Counted from the first letter of the stretch, positions 34,452 through 46,629 are shown. The stretch: 64,000 nt of DNA from Oscillospiraceae bacterium (GCA_015067145.1 SVNA01000002.1:119783-183782); one strand, 5' to 3'. Notes: generated by a model from the sequence alone, not told the origin. Translations and numbers: made by a program.

Positions 34452-35555
34452 ATGAAGATTATCTGCGACAAAAACACTTTGAGCGAAGCTATACAGACAG
34501 TTAGCCGTGCGGTTGCTGTTAAAAGCAATCTTGCATCTATTGAAGGTATTCTGTTTGTTGCCGAAAACGGCACTCTGACACTTACAGGCTACGATTTTGA
34601 GATGGGCATCAAAACCACATTTGAATGCGACGTTAATATGGAGGGAGATATTGTTCTTTCCTCCAGTCTGCTTGGCAATATTGTAAAAAAATCCACAGAC
34701 GACAGAATTTCCATCGAATGTGACGACAGAATGAACTGCAAAATCAAAAGCGGTATGACAGAGTACAACATCAAGGGCATTGATTCAACAGACTACCCTG
34801 ATTTTCCGACACCAAGCAGTGATAACAGCATAAAAATAGAAAACCGCCTGTTCTGCGAGATGGTGGACTATGTTATCTACGCAGTAAGCCAGGACGAAAA
34901 ACGCCCTGCACATACAGGTGTGCTGGTTAAACTGGAAAACCGCAAGCTGACAATGGTGGCACTGGACGGTTACCGCCTTGCAGTGTGCGAAAGAGAGGTT
35001 GACTTTGAAGGCAACTTCTCCATGATTGTTCCTGCAAAGGCTATGAACGAAGTTAGAAAGATTGTGGGCGAAACCGACGGCAAGCTGACAATCTATGCAA
35101 ACAGAAGATATATCATCTTCAATGCAAAGGAATATATTGTGCTCTCCAGATTGCTGGAAGGTGAATTCCTTGACTACAACAAGGCTATCCCGAAAACATT
35201 CTCTGTAAAAGCAGTTGCAAACACAAGAGAGTTTATCAATGTTATCGACCGTGTGTCCCTCATCATCACAGAGAGACTTAAAAACCCTGTGAAGCTGAAT
35301 GTGGAAGACGATTTTATCAGCGTAAAATGTACAACGGAAATAGGTGCGGTTTACGATGAAGTTTCTGCAGAGGTTGAAGGTGCAGGCCTTGAAATAGGAT
35401 TTAACAACAAATATCTGCTGGACGCATTGAAAGCAAGCAAAAAGGATGAACTGGTGTTCAATTTTACAGGCAGTCTGTCCCCTTGCGTTATCAGACCAAA
35501 GGACAGCGATGATTTCACATATCTTGTATTACCTGTGAGGTTCAAAAATGATTAA
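34452..35555 (+). CDS. dnaN: DNA polymerase III beta sliding clamp
   Basis: A 367-residue ring protein of three similar domains. The N-terminus MKIICDKNTLSEAIQTVSRAV and the end VIRPKDSDDFTYLVLPVR are typical (the C-terminal LPVR loop is part of the clamp-loader/partner pocket). It tethers polymerase to DNA. AGAAAGGA precedes the ATG. A possible promoter TTGAAA-N19-TATAAT at 34382-34412 overlaps a DnaA box. Confidence 0.97.
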   Translation: MKIICDKNTLSEAIQTVSRAVAVKSNLASIEGILFVAENGTLTLTGYDFEMGIKTTFECDVNMEGDIVLSSSLLGNIVKKSTDDRISIECDDRMNCKIKSGMTEYNIKGIDSTDYPDFPTPSSDNSIKIENRLFCEMVDYVIYAVSQDEKRPAHTGVLVKLENRKLTMVALDGYRLAVCEREVDFEGNFSMIVPAKAMNEVRKIVGETDGKLTIYANRRYIIFNAKEYIVLSRLLEGEFLDYNKAIPKTFSVKAVANTREFINVIDRVSLIITERLKNPVKLNVEDDFISVKCTTEIGAVYDEVSAEVEGAGLEIGFNNKYLLDALKASKKDELVFNFTGSLSPCVIRPKDSDDFTYLVLPVRFKND

Positions 35556-35763
35556 TGTAGAAGTAAAACCGCCTTTCATAAAGCTGGACCAGTTTCTCAA
35601 ATTTGCCAATGTTATTTATTCCGGCGGCGAGGCAAAGACAGTTATACTTGAAGGCATGGTGGAAGTTAACGGCGAGGTTTGCACAATGAGAGGCAAAAAG
35701 CTGTATGACGGATATATTGTAAGCTTTAACGGCGAAGAATATAAGGTAGTTATAGGTGAATAA
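35548..35763 (+). CDS. yaaA: S4-domain RNA-binding protein YaaA
   Basis: A 71-residue protein with an S4-like RNA-binding domain (IKLDQFLKFANVIYSGGEAK, then VEVNGEVCTMRGKKLYDG). It starts eight bases before the dnaN stop and its stop overlaps the recF start. Conserved between dnaN and recF in Firmicutes, with a suggested ribosome-related role. Confidence 0.9.
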   Translation: MINVEVKPPFIKLDQFLKFANVIYSGGEAKTVILEGMVEVNGEVCTMRGKKLYDGYIVSFNGEEYKVVIGE

Positions 35764-36865
35764 CTGCTGTGTAAAAAAACTGCAGCTGGAAAATTACAGA
35801 AATATTTTGTCTGCGGACCTTGAATTCTGCGATGGTATAAACGTTATCACAGGGGAGAACGGCCAGGGCAAAACCAATCTGATTGAAGCTTTGTGGCTGC
35901 TGACTGGGGCAAAGAGCTTCCGCGGCAGTAAGGACAGAGACCTGATAAACAAAGACTGTGAGTTTGGCAGGATTGTATCGGTGCTGGAGGATGAGGGTGA
36001 CTACGAAAACAAGGTGGAAATTCTGATTGCCGACACTGAAACAAAAAAAGGAAGATATGCCCGTTTAAACGGCGGCGAGCAGAAAAGAGCAGTTACACTT
36101 GCGGGAAAATTCTACTGCGTGGTGTTCTGCCCCCAGCATTTAAGCCTTGTAAGCGGCAGCCCGTCTCTGCGAAGAAAATTTGTGGACGGAGCCCTGTGTC
36201 AGATTTATCCATCCTATATCAAGGTTTTTAAAACATTTGAAAAGTTTCTGGCACAAAAGAACAGCCTGCTTAAAAACAGGGATAAATATTCTGTAGGCGA
36301 ATTTAATGAAACCTTGGAGATTTATAACCGCAACATAGCGGTATTAAGCAGCGAGATATATTCAAAGAGAAAGGAATATATAGACCTGCTTTGCGAAAAG
36401 GCAAGGTTTTATTACGATAAAATTTCCAGCGGCAGAGAGAGCATAGATTTTAAATATCTTGCTTTCAGCCATGACGAAAACCCCGAGAGCTTTTACAGAT
36501 TGCTTTGTGAAAGCACCGAGGCGGATAAAAGGGCGGGCTTTTCCACCTGTGGCGTGCAGAGAGAGGATGTGGAAATTCTCATCGACGGCGCCGACAGCAA
36601 AGAGTTTGCCAGCCAGGGACAGCAGAGAAGCATTGTGCTGAGTATGAAGCTGGCAGAAAGCGATATACTTAAAGAAAAGTGCGACACAAACCCTGTTATT
36701 CTGCTGGACGATGTGCTGAGCGAGCTGGATTTTAAAAGACAGGAATATCTGCTGAACAACATTGAGGGAAAACAGGTGTTTATATCATCCTGTGATGAAA
36801 ACCGCATAAACCTTGCAAAGAGCAGAAAATACCTTGTGAAAGACGGAGTGATAGAATGTATATAG
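35756..36865 (+). CDS. recF: DNA replication and repair protein RecF
   Basis: A 369-residue SMC-like ATPase for gap repair. Walker A ITGENGQGKTNLIEAL near residue 30, the signature FASQGQQRSIVLSMKLAE near 285 and Walker B VILLDDVLSELD near 318. The start is GTG at 35756, overlapping the yaaA stop. The end overlaps remB. Confidence 0.96.
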   Translation: MNNCCVKKLQLENYRNILSADLEFCDGINVITGENGQGKTNLIEALWLLTGAKSFRGSKDRDLINKDCEFGRIVSVLEDEGDYENKVEILIADTETKKGRYARLNGGEQKRAVTLAGKFYCVVFCPQHLSLVSGSPSLRRKFVDGALCQIYPSYIKVFKTFEKFLAQKNSLLKNRDKYSVGEFNETLEIYNRNIAVLSSEIYSKRKEYIDLLCEKARFYYDKISSGRESIDFKYLAFSHDENPESFYRLLCESTEADKRAGFSTCGVQREDVEILIDGADSKEFASQGQQRSIVLSMKLAESDILKEKCDTNPVILLDDVLSELDFKRQEYLLNNIEGKQVFISSCDENRINLAKSRKYLVKDGVIECI

Positions 36866-37104
36866 ATATTGCCACCGATTTTCTTGTAAAGGACAGCGAC
36901 ATTGTAGGGATTTTTGACCTGGACAACACCACCACTGCAGGCAGACACACAATGAATTTTCTGAATGAAAAGCAGAAGCAGGGCAGGGTGACATATCTTA
37001 TAAAGGATATCCCGAAAAGCTTTGTGGTGATGAAAAACGGCGAGGTTTTTGTTGTGGAATTAAGCAGTCAGATATTGAAAAAACGATTTGAGGTAAAAGG
37101 GTAA
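36856..37104 (+). CDS. remB: RemB/YaaB-type DUF370 regulator
   Basis: An 82-residue protein of the RemA/RemB (DUF370) family: DSDIVGIFDLDNTTTAGRHT then RVTYLIKDIPKSFVVMKNGE. RemA is a DNA-binding matrix-gene activator in Bacillus; RemB is its paralog encoded next to recF and gyrB. Its start lies ten bases inside recF. Confidence 0.92.
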   Translation: MYIDIATDFLVKDSDIVGIFDLDNTTTAGRHTMNFLNEKQKQGRVTYLIKDIPKSFVVMKNGEVFVVELSSQILKKRFEVKG

Positions 37105-37167
37105 ATACCTTTTTATTTAGAAATAAAGATACTTCGGGGTTGTAGGCGAACAACGTTCGCCCGTGTA

Positions 37168-37363
37168 AGTACTTTTGTGACCAAAAGTACCAAAAGTCCC
37201 GCTGATTGCGACGCAGCGGACCCACGCGATGAGGTACGCGGCACGCTACCTGCCTCATTATGCCGCATAAGGCGGCACGTCGGCAGTACGACCGCCCTGC
37301 TCAAAAAAAGAGCAGGCCGACCTTTGACGCCAGCCGCATATTGATATAAGGGGGCAAGCCCCC
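37168..37363 (-). repeat. Family A intergenic repeat, copy A3
   Basis: Reads in the opposite orientation to A2: GTACTTTTGTGACCAAAAGTAC, then CCCGCTGATTGCGACGCAGCGGACCCACGC, GACCGCC, GCCGACCTTTGACGCCAGCCGCA and a final GGGGGCAAGCCCCC hairpin. It occupies the gap between remB and gyrB; no gene is seen in 37105-37447. Confidence 0.8.
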
Positions 37364-37429
37364 TAAACAACCCCCATTTAATATCTTTAGATATAAAATT
37401 TATTGATTATAAATACAAAGTTTTTATAA

Positions 37430-39373
<1,944 letters not shown>

Positions 39374-39434
39374 CAGAAAATTGATTTAAATACAGATTAT
39401 GAAACATTTTTAAAGAAATTTAACCCTTATATAC

Positions 39435-39541
39435 GGCAAGGCTGCCAAATGGCATAGTCTGCCGTCATCTATGGGGGTGACAGCAGATTTTTTCACGCTT
39501 TGTCGTGAAAAAATGCGTCATGCAGGGGGCTAAGCCCCCTA
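39435..39541 (-). repeat. Family B structured repeat, copy B1
   Basis: GCCAAATGGC hairpin, TCATCTATGGGGGTGACAGCAG, then ATTTTTTCACG-CTTTGT-CGTGAAAAAAT, GCGTCATGC and GGGGGC-TAA-GCCCCC. In reverse orientation to B2 at 51914-52020. It follows gyrB. Confidence 0.75.
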
Positions 39542-39574
39542 TGAGAAACAAAATAAGGAGATAATAAAACTACG

Positions 39575-40117
39575 ATGTATCCAATTCATAAAGAAAAATA
39601 TTACCTTACAGGCGAAACTTTTCACAGCTTTATGCGTGACAGACTGGAAAAGGACCTGAAAAAAGAAAAAAACGGCTATAAGCTGATGGCTATTGCCATG
39701 TTTGTTGTTTGTGCTGTGGTTATTGGTCTTATGATGTTCAGTGCAAATACAACGCTTAAAGACGACTTTGTATGGATGGTTTTGCCTGTTGTGTTTATAT
39801 TCCTTGGCATATCCAACCTTAACAAGATGCGTAGTGCCGAAAGAGGTCTTGATAAAAAAATTATCAGAGACTACACAGAACAGAAGTTTGAAAAATATCA
39901 GATGGATGTAAAATTCTACGAAGACAAAGTTACATACAAGCACGGCGAAAAGGAAGAAGAGCTGGAATACAACACATTTAAAAAGTTCTACGAAAGCGAA
40001 AAATACTTTGCAGCTTTCTTTACAACAGGTGATATCATCATCTTTAACCCTAACTGCAAGTCCGACAAAATTAAAGAAATTATCAATAACTACGTTAAGA
40101 GCGTAAGAGAAAACTAA
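39575..40117 (+). CDS. YcxB-like membrane protein, paralog 1
   Basis: A 180-residue protein. Residues 1-35 are cytoplasmic, two spans follow (about 36-55 and 65-82), then a cytoplasmic domain with DVKFYEDKVTYKHGEKEEEL and FFTTGDIIIFNPNCKSDK, the pattern of YcxB-like C-terminal domains (PH-like fold). No catalytic residues are known for this family. The first residues MYPIHKEKYYLTGETFHSF repeat in the next gene, so the two are tandem paralogs lying between gyrB and gyrA. Confidence 0.7.
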   Translation: MYPIHKEKYYLTGETFHSFMRDRLEKDLKKEKNGYKLMAIAMFVVCAVVIGLMMFSANTTLKDDFVWMVLPVVFIFLGISNLNKMRSAERGLDKKIIRDYTEQKFEKYQMDVKFYEDKVTYKHGEKEEELEYNTFKKFYESEKYFAAFFTTGDIIIFNPNCKSDKIKEIINNYVKSVREN

Positions 40118-40134
40118 AAGGGAGAATATCGAGA

Positions 40135-40755
40135 ATGAATCCGATTCATAAAGAGAAGTATATCCTCAGCAAAGATGCATACGGCCACTTTACACTTGAC
40201 CAGAACAAGCAGAAGCTGGACGCAAAAAAACGCGGCATCAAGCTGACTGCATGGGTGCAGATTATTGTTGGTATCGTATTTATCGCGTCTGTAATTGTTC
40301 TTAAACAGAGCGGTATGTTCATCTTCAGTGCTTTTGCTGTGATGATGATTTTTGTTGGTATACACGGCTTGAGAATAAAATATCCGAGGTATGACAAGCA
40401 GATTTGGCAGAATATCGAAAACAGCTACGAGGGCAAGGGTTATGACCAGTGCTGGTTTGACGTTAAATTCTACGAAGACCACCTGAAATACCTTGCAGGG
40501 GAAAATATAGACGAGCTGAACTACTCCGAATTTATCGGCAGCTTTGAAAACGAACACTATTTCGGCATTCACTTTATCACAGGTGACCTTATCCTCTTTA
40601 ATCCTGACTGCAACAGGGAAAAAATAAAGACTGTTATCAATGATTACAGAAAAAAAGGCCTTGAAGCAGAAGAAATTGAAGAAAAGGCCGAGGGTACTGC
40701 AGAGGATATGATGGACACTGCTGTGGAAGAAACAGCAGAAGATATTCTGGGATAA
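40135..40755 (+). CDS. YcxB-like membrane protein, paralog 2
   Basis: A 206-residue paralog of the preceding gene: MNPIHKEKYILSKDAYGHF, two spans at about 37-75, then DVKFYEDHLKYLAGENIDEL and ITGDLILFNPDCNREKIK. It adds an acidic C-terminal tail rich in Glu/Ala (AEEIEEKAEGTAEDMMDTAV). GGGAG is eight bases before its ATG and only 17 bases separate it from paralog 1. Confidence 0.7.
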   Translation: MNPIHKEKYILSKDAYGHFTLDQNKQKLDAKKRGIKLTAWVQIIVGIVFIASVIVLKQSGMFIFSAFAVMMIFVGIHGLRIKYPRYDKQIWQNIENSYEGKGYDQCWFDVKFYEDHLKYLAGENIDELNYSEFIGSFENEHYFGIHFITGDLILFNPDCNREKIKTVINDYRKKGLEAEEIEEKAEGTAEDMMDTAVEETAEDILG

Positions 40756-40769
40756 TAAATAGATTTTAT

Positions 40770-40975
40770 ACTGCCGCAGGCAGCGTGCAACTTTAGTTGC
40801 ACTATCAATCAGCGGCCGCGTCAAAGGTCGGCCTGCGATGAGCAGGGCGGTCGTGCCTGCCGACGTGCACAGGCGGGCCAGCACAATGAGGCAGGTAGCG
40901 AGCCGCACACATCTGAGCGTGGGTCCGCTGCGTCTCAATCAGCGGGACTTTTGGTACTTTTGGTCACAAAAGTAC
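40770..40975 (+). repeat. Family A intergenic repeat, copy A4
   Basis: ACTGCCGCAGGCAGCGTGCA at the left, GCGTCAAAGGTCGGCCTGCG and GGCGGGCCAGCACAATGAGG in the core, GGGTCCGCTGCG, and at the right TTTTGGTACTTTTGGTCACAAAAGTAC. No gene is seen in 40756-41091. Confidence 0.8.
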
Positions 40976-41091
40976 GTTACATTGCAAACAAAAGTTTTCA
41001 TAAGCATATCATCAAACGATAGTATGATAAAAAACATTTTCCATGCATTAAAACTTTTTTAAGGGCAACACCCTTGTAAAAGGAGAAATAT

Positions 41092-43578
41092 ATGTTATTG
41101 AACGATAATACAAAATATATCGATGTTGACATTGACAAAGAGATGCGAAACAGCTTTCTCAACTACTCAATGTCAGTTATTGTAAGCCGTGCTCTGCCGG
41201 ATGTGCGTGACGGGCTGAAACCTGTTCACCGCAGAATTCTCTACACAATGTATGAGAACAATCTGGATTCCGACCACGAGTACAGAAAATCCGCAACCAC
41301 TGTCGGTGACGTGCTGGGTTCCTACCACCCACACGGCGACGCATCTGTTTATGACGCAATGGTTCGTCTTGCACAGGATTTCTCACTGAGATATCCGCTG
41401 ATTGACGGTCAGGGTAACTTTGGTTCCGTTGACGGTGACCCGCCTGCTGCCTACCGTTACACAGAAGCAAGAATGAAACGCATTTCTGACGAGATGCTCC
41501 GTGACATCGACAAGGAAACTGTTGATTTTCAGCCAAACTTTGATGAGAGAAAACAGGAGCCTGTTGTTCTGCCGTCCAGAATTCCAAACGTATTGGTAAA
41601 CGGCAGTATCGGTATTGCAGTTGGTATGGCGACAAATATTCCGCCCCACAACCTTACCGAAGTTTGCAACGGCATTATCCATCTTATAGATAACCCTGAA
41701 TGTGACTATGCAGAGCTGATGGAGATTATCCCCGGTCCTGACTTCCCGACAGGGGGCATCATCATGGGCAGAAGCGGCATCAGAAGCGCCTATGCAACAG
41801 GCAAGGGCAAAATCACCCTTCGCGGCCGTGCCGAAATTGAAGAACACGGAAACGGCAGATTCCGCATTGTAATCACCGAAATTCCATATATGGTGAACAA
41901 GTCCAAGATGGTGGAAAGAATTGCGGAGCTTGTAAAGGAAAAACGCCTTGAGGGCATAAGCGACCTGCGTGATGAATCCGACCGCGAGGGTATGCGTGTT
42001 GTTGTTGAGCTGAAAAAGGAAGCCAATCCGCAGGTTGTGCTTAACCACCTGTATTCCCTTACAGAACTGCAGGATACAGTGGGTGCAAATATGCTGGCAC
42101 TGGACAACGGCATTCCAAAGGTTATGGACCTTAAAACCATCCTTGAAAAATACGTTGACCATCAGTGCGACGTGCTTATCCGCAGAACAAGATACGACCT
42201 GAGAAAAGCACAGGAAAGACAGCATCTGCTGGAAGGCTTGAAAATTGCCTGCGACAACATAGACGAGGTTATCAAGATTATCCGCGAAAGCTACGACGAT
42301 GCAAAGGAAAATCTGATGAACCGCTTTGGTCTCAGTGAAATTCAGGCAAATGCAATCCTCAATATGCAGCTGAGAAGACTGCAGGGCCTTGAAAGAGAAA
42401 AGATTGAAAACGAGCTGGCAGAACTGGCAGAAAAGATTGCTTATTACCGTGAATTTCTCTCCAATCACCGCATGGTGCTGGATAAAGTCAAGGAAGATGT
42501 TATCGAAATCCGCGATAAATACGGCGATGAAAGAAGAACAGAAATTCAGCAGATTTCCGGTGAAGTGGATATCGAGGACCTTATCCCAGAGGAAGAATGT
42601 GTATTCACATATACAAACTTCGGCTATGTAAAACGTCAGCCTAAAAACACATATCAGGCACAGAGACGCGGCGGCCGCGGTATAAGCGGTATGACACGCC
42701 GTGACGAAGATTTTGTTCAGGAACTGTTTATGTGCGGTACCCACGACTATATCCTCTTTGCAACAGATATGGGCCGTGTGTACAGACTGAAAGGTTACGA
42801 GGTGCCTGAAGGCAGCAGAACAGCAAGAGGTATCAATATTGTAAACCTTATCCAGCTGCAGCCTGATGAAAAAATCACCACAATTATCCCTATGCCAAGG
42901 GAAATGCCTGAAAACCTTAATCTTGTTATGGTTACAAAGGGCGGTATCATCAAACGTACAGAGCTTTCTGCCTACAACAATGTTCGCAGAAGCGGTCTGA
43001 TCGCAATCAGCCTTGATGAAGGGGACAGCCTTGCATGGACAAGACTTACCAACGGCAGCGACGAGCTGATTGTTGCAACCAAGGACGGTGTGGCAATCAA
43101 GTTCAGCGAACAGGATGTGCGTCTTGTGGGCAGAAGTGCAAGAGGTGTTAAAGCCATCGAACTTCACGAAGGTGACGAGGTTGTAGGCATGGGCGTTTGC
43201 AGCGAGGGCGACGAGCTGCTTACCATCACAGAGGACGGCAAGGGCAGACGAAGCCTTACCAGCGAATACCGTCTGCAGACAAGAGGCGGTAAGGGCGTAC
43301 GCAACTACGAAACCGAAAAATACGGTAAGGTTTGCGGCGTGAGAATTGTAAATAAAGACCTTGACGCAATCCTTATCAGCCACAGCGGTATTATCATCAG
43401 AACACACATTGAAGATATCGCTCTCCAGAGCCGATACGCAGGCGGCGTAAAGGTTATGAGACTGGGCGAGGATGATAAGGTTGTAACCTTTGCGGCAACA
43501 CTGCGTGATGATGATGAAGAAACCGAACTTCCTGAAGCTGCAGAAACTGCAGAAAACACAGCAGAAAGTGTTGAATAA
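41092..43578 (+). CDS. gyrA: DNA gyrase subunit A
   Basis: An 828-residue topoisomerase subunit. [19 protein letters not shown] near residue 33, the quinolone-region [17 protein letters not shown] near 80, and the active-site Tyr in [10 protein letters not shown] near 122. The C-terminal beta-pinwheel starts after the GyrA-box [10 protein letters not shown] near 523 and ends with an acidic tail. The intact GyrA-box supports a gyrase rather than topoisomerase IV assignment. Confidence 0.98.
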   Translation: MLLNDNTKYIDVDIDKEMRNSFLNYSMSVIVSRALPDVRDGLKPVHRRILYTMYENNLDSDHEYRKSATTVGDVLGSYHPHGDASVYDAMVRLAQDFSLRYPLIDGQGNFGSVDGDPPAAYRYTEARMKRISDEMLRDIDKETVDFQPNFDERKQEPVVLPSRIPNVLVNGSIGIAVGMATNIPPHNLTEVCNGIIHLIDNPECDYAELMEIIPGPDFPTGGIIMGRSGIRSAYATGKGKITLRGRAEIEEHGNGRFRIVITEIPYMVNKSKMVERIAELVKEKRLEGISDLRDESDREGMRVVVELKKEANPQVVLNHLYSLTELQDTVGANMLALDNGIPKVMDLKTILEKYVDHQCDVLIRRTRYDLRKAQERQHLLEGLKIACDNIDEVIKIIRESYDDAKENLMNRFGLSEIQANAILNMQLRRLQGLEREKIENELAELAEKIAYYREFLSNHRMVLDKVKEDVIEIRDKYGDERRTEIQQISGEVDIEDLIPEEECVFTYTNFGYVKRQPKNTYQAQRRGGRGISGMTRRDEDFVQELFMCGTHDYILFATDMGRVYRLKGYEVPEGSRTARGINIVNLIQLQPDEKITTIIPMPREMPENLNLVMVTKGGIIKRTELSAYNNVRRSGLIAISLDEGDSLAWTRLTNGSDELIVATKDGVAIKFSEQDVRLVGRSARGVKAIELHEGDEVVGMGVCSEGDELLTITEDGKGRRSLTSEYRLQTRGGKGVRNYETEKYGKVCGVRIVNKDLDAILISHSGIIIRTHIEDIALQSRYAGGVKVMRLGEDDKVVTFAATLRDDDEETELPEAAETAENTAESVE

Positions 43579-43612
43579 TATACAGATTGTATAATTAAAT
43601 AGTAATATAACA

Positions 43613-43643
43613 GAAAAGAGGGGCGAAATGCCCCTCTTTTATT
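43613..43643. terminator. Terminator of gyrA
   Basis: AAAAGAGGGGC-GAAAT-GCCCCTCTTTT, working in both directions toward the convergent uppP gene. Confidence 0.9.
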
Positions 43644-43711
43644 ATGTATATATACATTTAATATATTATTTAATTGCGGAAAATTTTCTGTGACTGTCAG
43701 ATTTTTATAAT

Positions 43712-44548
43712 TTAAGCAAACAGCATAAAGTATGCAATTACAATTATACCCAGCACAATGCGGTACCAGCCGAACACCTTGAAGTCCTTTTTCTTGATGT
43801 AGGACATGAGGAATCTGATAACGATAAGGGAAACGATGAACGCTGTTATGCAGCCCACCAGCAGAATGATAAGTTCAGCGGAGGTGAATGCAAAGCCGAA
43901 ATCCAGAATTTTGAGGAAGGACAGGCCGAACATTACAGGCACTGCAAGGAAGAATGTGAACTCGGCTGCGGCAACACGGCTTACACCGATTAAAAGTGCA
44001 CCGATGATGGTGGAGCCGGAACGGCTTGTGCCCGGGATGATGGAAAGGACCTGGAACAGACCGATGATAAGTGCGTGTTTGTATGTGATGTCGGAAAGGT
44101 GTTTTATATCCGGAATCATACCTTTGTGGCGGTTTTCGATAAGGATAAAGAGAATGCCGTAGAGGATAAGTGCGGCGGAGATAACCAGCGGTGTGTGGAA
44201 ATGTGCTTCGATGTAATCATCAAAGAGGATTGTAACCACTGCACCGGGAATGCAGGCAACCACAACCTTGAACCACATATCAAAAATATGTGCTTTGATA
44301 AGAGGGCGGCTTTTATCCCTGAGATTGAAAGGCCACATTTTGTTCCAGAAGATGAGAACAACCGCCAGAATGGCACCCAGCTGGATAACCACAAAGAACA
44401 TCTCCTTGAAAGCTTCGCTGGCATTTATATGCAGAAATTCGTCCACCAGCAGCATGTGACCTGTGGAGGAGATTGGCAGCCATTCGGTGATGCCCTCCAC
44501 AATGCCGAGGAAGATAACCTTGAAAATTTCGAAAATTGTAAGTTCCAT
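43712..44548 (-). CDS. uppP: Undecaprenyl-diphosphatase UppP/BacA
   Basis: A 278-residue membrane enzyme that dephosphorylates undecaprenyl pyrophosphate to recycle the cell-wall lipid carrier. The active-site blocks GIVEGITEWLPISSTGHMLL (residues 14-35) and IPGTSRSGSTIIGALLIG (near 168) are present, along with about eight spans. It runs against its neighbours, with its own promoter. Confidence 0.96.
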   Translation of the reverse strand: MELTIFEIFKVIFLGIVEGITEWLPISSTGHMLLVDEFLHINASEAFKEMFFVVIQLGAILAVVLIFWNKMWPFNLRDKSRPLIKAHIFDMWFKVVVACIPGAVVTILFDDYIEAHFHTPLVISAALILYGILFILIENRHKGMIPDIKHLSDITYKHALIIGLFQVLSIIPGTSRSGSTIIGALLIGVSRVAAAEFTFFLAVPVMFGLSFLKILDFGFAFTSAELIILLVGCITAFIVSLIVIRFLMSYIKKKDFKVFGWYRIVLGIIVIAYFMLFA

Positions 44549-44600
44549 AGTAAACCTCGTATATGTAAATGTTTTGTTTTTCGATTTACGGTTAAATTAT

Positions 44601-44629
44601 ATTTTATCATATATAATAAATCTTTTCAA
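44601..44629 (-). promoter_or_regulatory. Promoter of uppP
   Basis: Minus strand TTGAAA (44629-44624), a 17-bp spacer, TAAAAT (44606-44601). Confidence 0.7.
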
Positions 44630-44763
44630 TGCGGAGAAGGTTATTGGAAAATATATATAAATATGTATATTAATATCTATTGTTACATTTAAAAAAATAT
44701 GTTAAAATTATAAGTTAGAAAAGTATGTAAAAAATATAGATTTATAACTTTGCGAGGAATTTT

Positions 44764-46131
44764 ATGAGCAACTGTATAGCGGCAATGGCAACAGCTGTGG
44801 GCAAGGCTTCTCTCTGTGTTGTGAGAATAAGCGGGGACGATGCGTTCAGCGTTGCAAAAAAGGTTTTTGTGCCTGTAAATAAAGACAAGGATGTGGAAAA
44901 GCAGAAAGGCTATTCCGCTTTGTTCGGTCATGCGTACCGTGGCGAAAAGGAGATTGACCAGGCGGTTGCACTGTTCTTTGCTGCACCTAAAAGCTATACA
45001 GGAGAAAACGTTGTGGAGATAAGCTGTCACGGCGGTGCGGTTATTGCAGACCAGCTGCTTAAAGCCTGCTACGAGGCAGGGGCAGCACCTGCACAGGCAG
45101 GTGAATTTACCAAGCGTGCTTTCCTCAACGGCAAGATGAGCATCACCCAGGCGGAAGCAGTTATCGAGATGATAAACGCAAGCAGTTCTCAGGCCCTGAC
45201 CGCTGCAAAAAGTGCACTGGAAGGGCACCTTTATCAGAAGGCAAGAGAGGTGCGTGACAATCTGCTGGTGCTGGTGGGTCACATTACAGCCTACACCGAT
45301 TTTCCTGAGGAAGCAGTGGAGGAAGTTACCGACAGCGAGATTGAAAATATAATCCTCTCCGCAAAGTTTGAACTGAAAAAGCTGATTGACGGCTACGACT
45401 CCGGTGCAAAAATCAAAAACGGCGTAAAGACTGCCATTGTCGGCAAACCAAATGTGGGCAAGTCCACATTGCTTAACGCTCTGTCCGGTTTTGAAAAGGC
45501 TATCGTTACAGAGATTGCGGGAACAACAAGGGACGTTGTGGAACAGGAGGTTATCCTTGGCGGTGTAAACCTTATTCTGCAGGACACCGCAGGTATACGC
45601 GAAACCGACGATATAGTGGAAAGCATGGGTATTGCCCGTTCCATAGAAAGACTTAAAGATGCACAGCTGGTGTTCTGTGTGTTTGACGGCAGTCTTGAAA
45701 TCACAGAGGAAGATATCGGTCTTGCGGAAAAATGCCGCGGAAACAATTCCATCGCCATCATCAACAAACAGGACCTTGAGCAGAAGTTTGACACATCCAA
45801 GGTGGAAGACTGCTTTAAAAAGGTGCTTAACATAACTGCAAAGGATTTTTATATGTCCGAAGAATTTGAAAAGGCGGTTAAAGAGGTGCTGAATCTGACA
45901 TACATCGACGACACAGTGGCGGCTGTTGTAAACGAAAGACAGTTTGCAGCAGTAAGGGAAGCATACCGAGCAGTGAGCGATGCTGCAGATGCTTTCTATA
46001 TGGGACAGAGCCTTGATATAATCGGCGTATGCATCGACGATGCACTCTACGCAATCTATCAGCTGACAGGGGAAAATGTAAGCGAAGAGGTTGTAAACGA
46101 GGTATTCAGCAAGTTTTGTGTAGGTAAATAA
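44764..46131 (+). CDS. mnmE: tRNA modification GTPase MnmE
   Basis: A 455-residue GTPase that with MnmG places the carboxymethylaminomethyl group on wobble uridine. The N-terminal folate-binding domain is at residues 1-118; the G domain has P-loop IVGKPNVGKSTLLNALSG near residue 225 and DTAGIRETDD near 275. It ends with the catalytic Cys motif FCVGK. mnmG follows 500 bp downstream beyond a repeat. Confidence 0.97.
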   Translation: MSNCIAAMATAVGKASLCVVRISGDDAFSVAKKVFVPVNKDKDVEKQKGYSALFGHAYRGEKEIDQAVALFFAAPKSYTGENVVEISCHGGAVIADQLLKACYEAGAAPAQAGEFTKRAFLNGKMSITQAEAVIEMINASSSQALTAAKSALEGHLYQKAREVRDNLLVLVGHITAYTDFPEEAVEEVTDSEIENIILSAKFELKKLIDGYDSGAKIKNGVKTAIVGKPNVGKSTLLNALSGFEKAIVTEIAGTTRDVVEQEVILGGVNLILQDTAGIRETDDIVESMGIARSIERLKDAQLVFCVFDGSLEITEEDIGLAEKCRGNNSIAIINKQDLEQKFDTSKVEDCFKKVLNITAKDFYMSEEFEKAVKEVLNLTYIDDTVAAVVNERQFAAVREAYRAVSDAADAFYMGQSLDIIGVCIDDALYAIYQLTGENVSEEVVNEVFSKFCVGK

Positions 46132-46235
46132 ACAAAAAGTAATATTTTTATAAAATATTACAAAAATGTATTTTATATATTCTACGAGCATAATAATGCT
46201 CTGCATGTTACATTTGGCAGCAAAAGTGTCAATAT

Positions 46236-46551
46236 GTACTTTTCTGCGAGAAAAGTACCAAAAGCGTGGGGCGTTGCGATTCGCCCCACACCCCCCAGCG
46301 CAAAGAGGTACGCGGCACGCTAACCTGCACACATACGCTACGCTTCGTGCAGGCCCGTGCAGTTGTAAACAACTGCACTCAGACGCCAGCCGCAGATTGT
46401 TATCTGAGGGGGCAACGTCTGCTTCGGCATAGCCTCGCATGCTGCCCGGCTTCGCTGGCGCTACGCTCTTACAGCTAAAAACAGTGTTCAACACTGTTTT
46501 CTTAACGCTGTAACCCTCTCGCGTCGATAAATCAACGCCTAAACAACCCCC
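46236..46551 (-). repeat. Family A repeat, copy A5, interrupted by element Y1
   Basis: Starts GTACTTTTCTGCGAGAAAAGTAC, runs through GCGTGGGGCGTTGCG, GACGCCAGCCGCAGATTG and the opening arm GGGGGCAA at 46409-46415, is interrupted by element Y1 (46414-46526), then resumes with CGCCTAAACAACCCCC. In A3 the same arm is uninterrupted. No gene is seen in 46132-46629. Confidence 0.75.
46414..46526 (-). repeat. Element Y, copy Y1 (nested in A5)
   Basis: On the minus strand: CGAGAGGGTTACAGCGTTAA, the hairpin AAAACAGTGT-TGA-ACACTGTTTT, TAGCTGTAAGAGC, GCCAGCGAAGCCGGGCAGCA and GCAGACG. Copies Y2/Y3 occur behind tRNA-Glu at 63.8 kb. Confidence 0.75.
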
Positions 46552-46629
46552 ATATGTATCATTTATAAGTTCTAAACAATCGGTGAAAGGGATTGCAAAG
46601 ACACACAAACAACAATAAGGAGAAAAATT

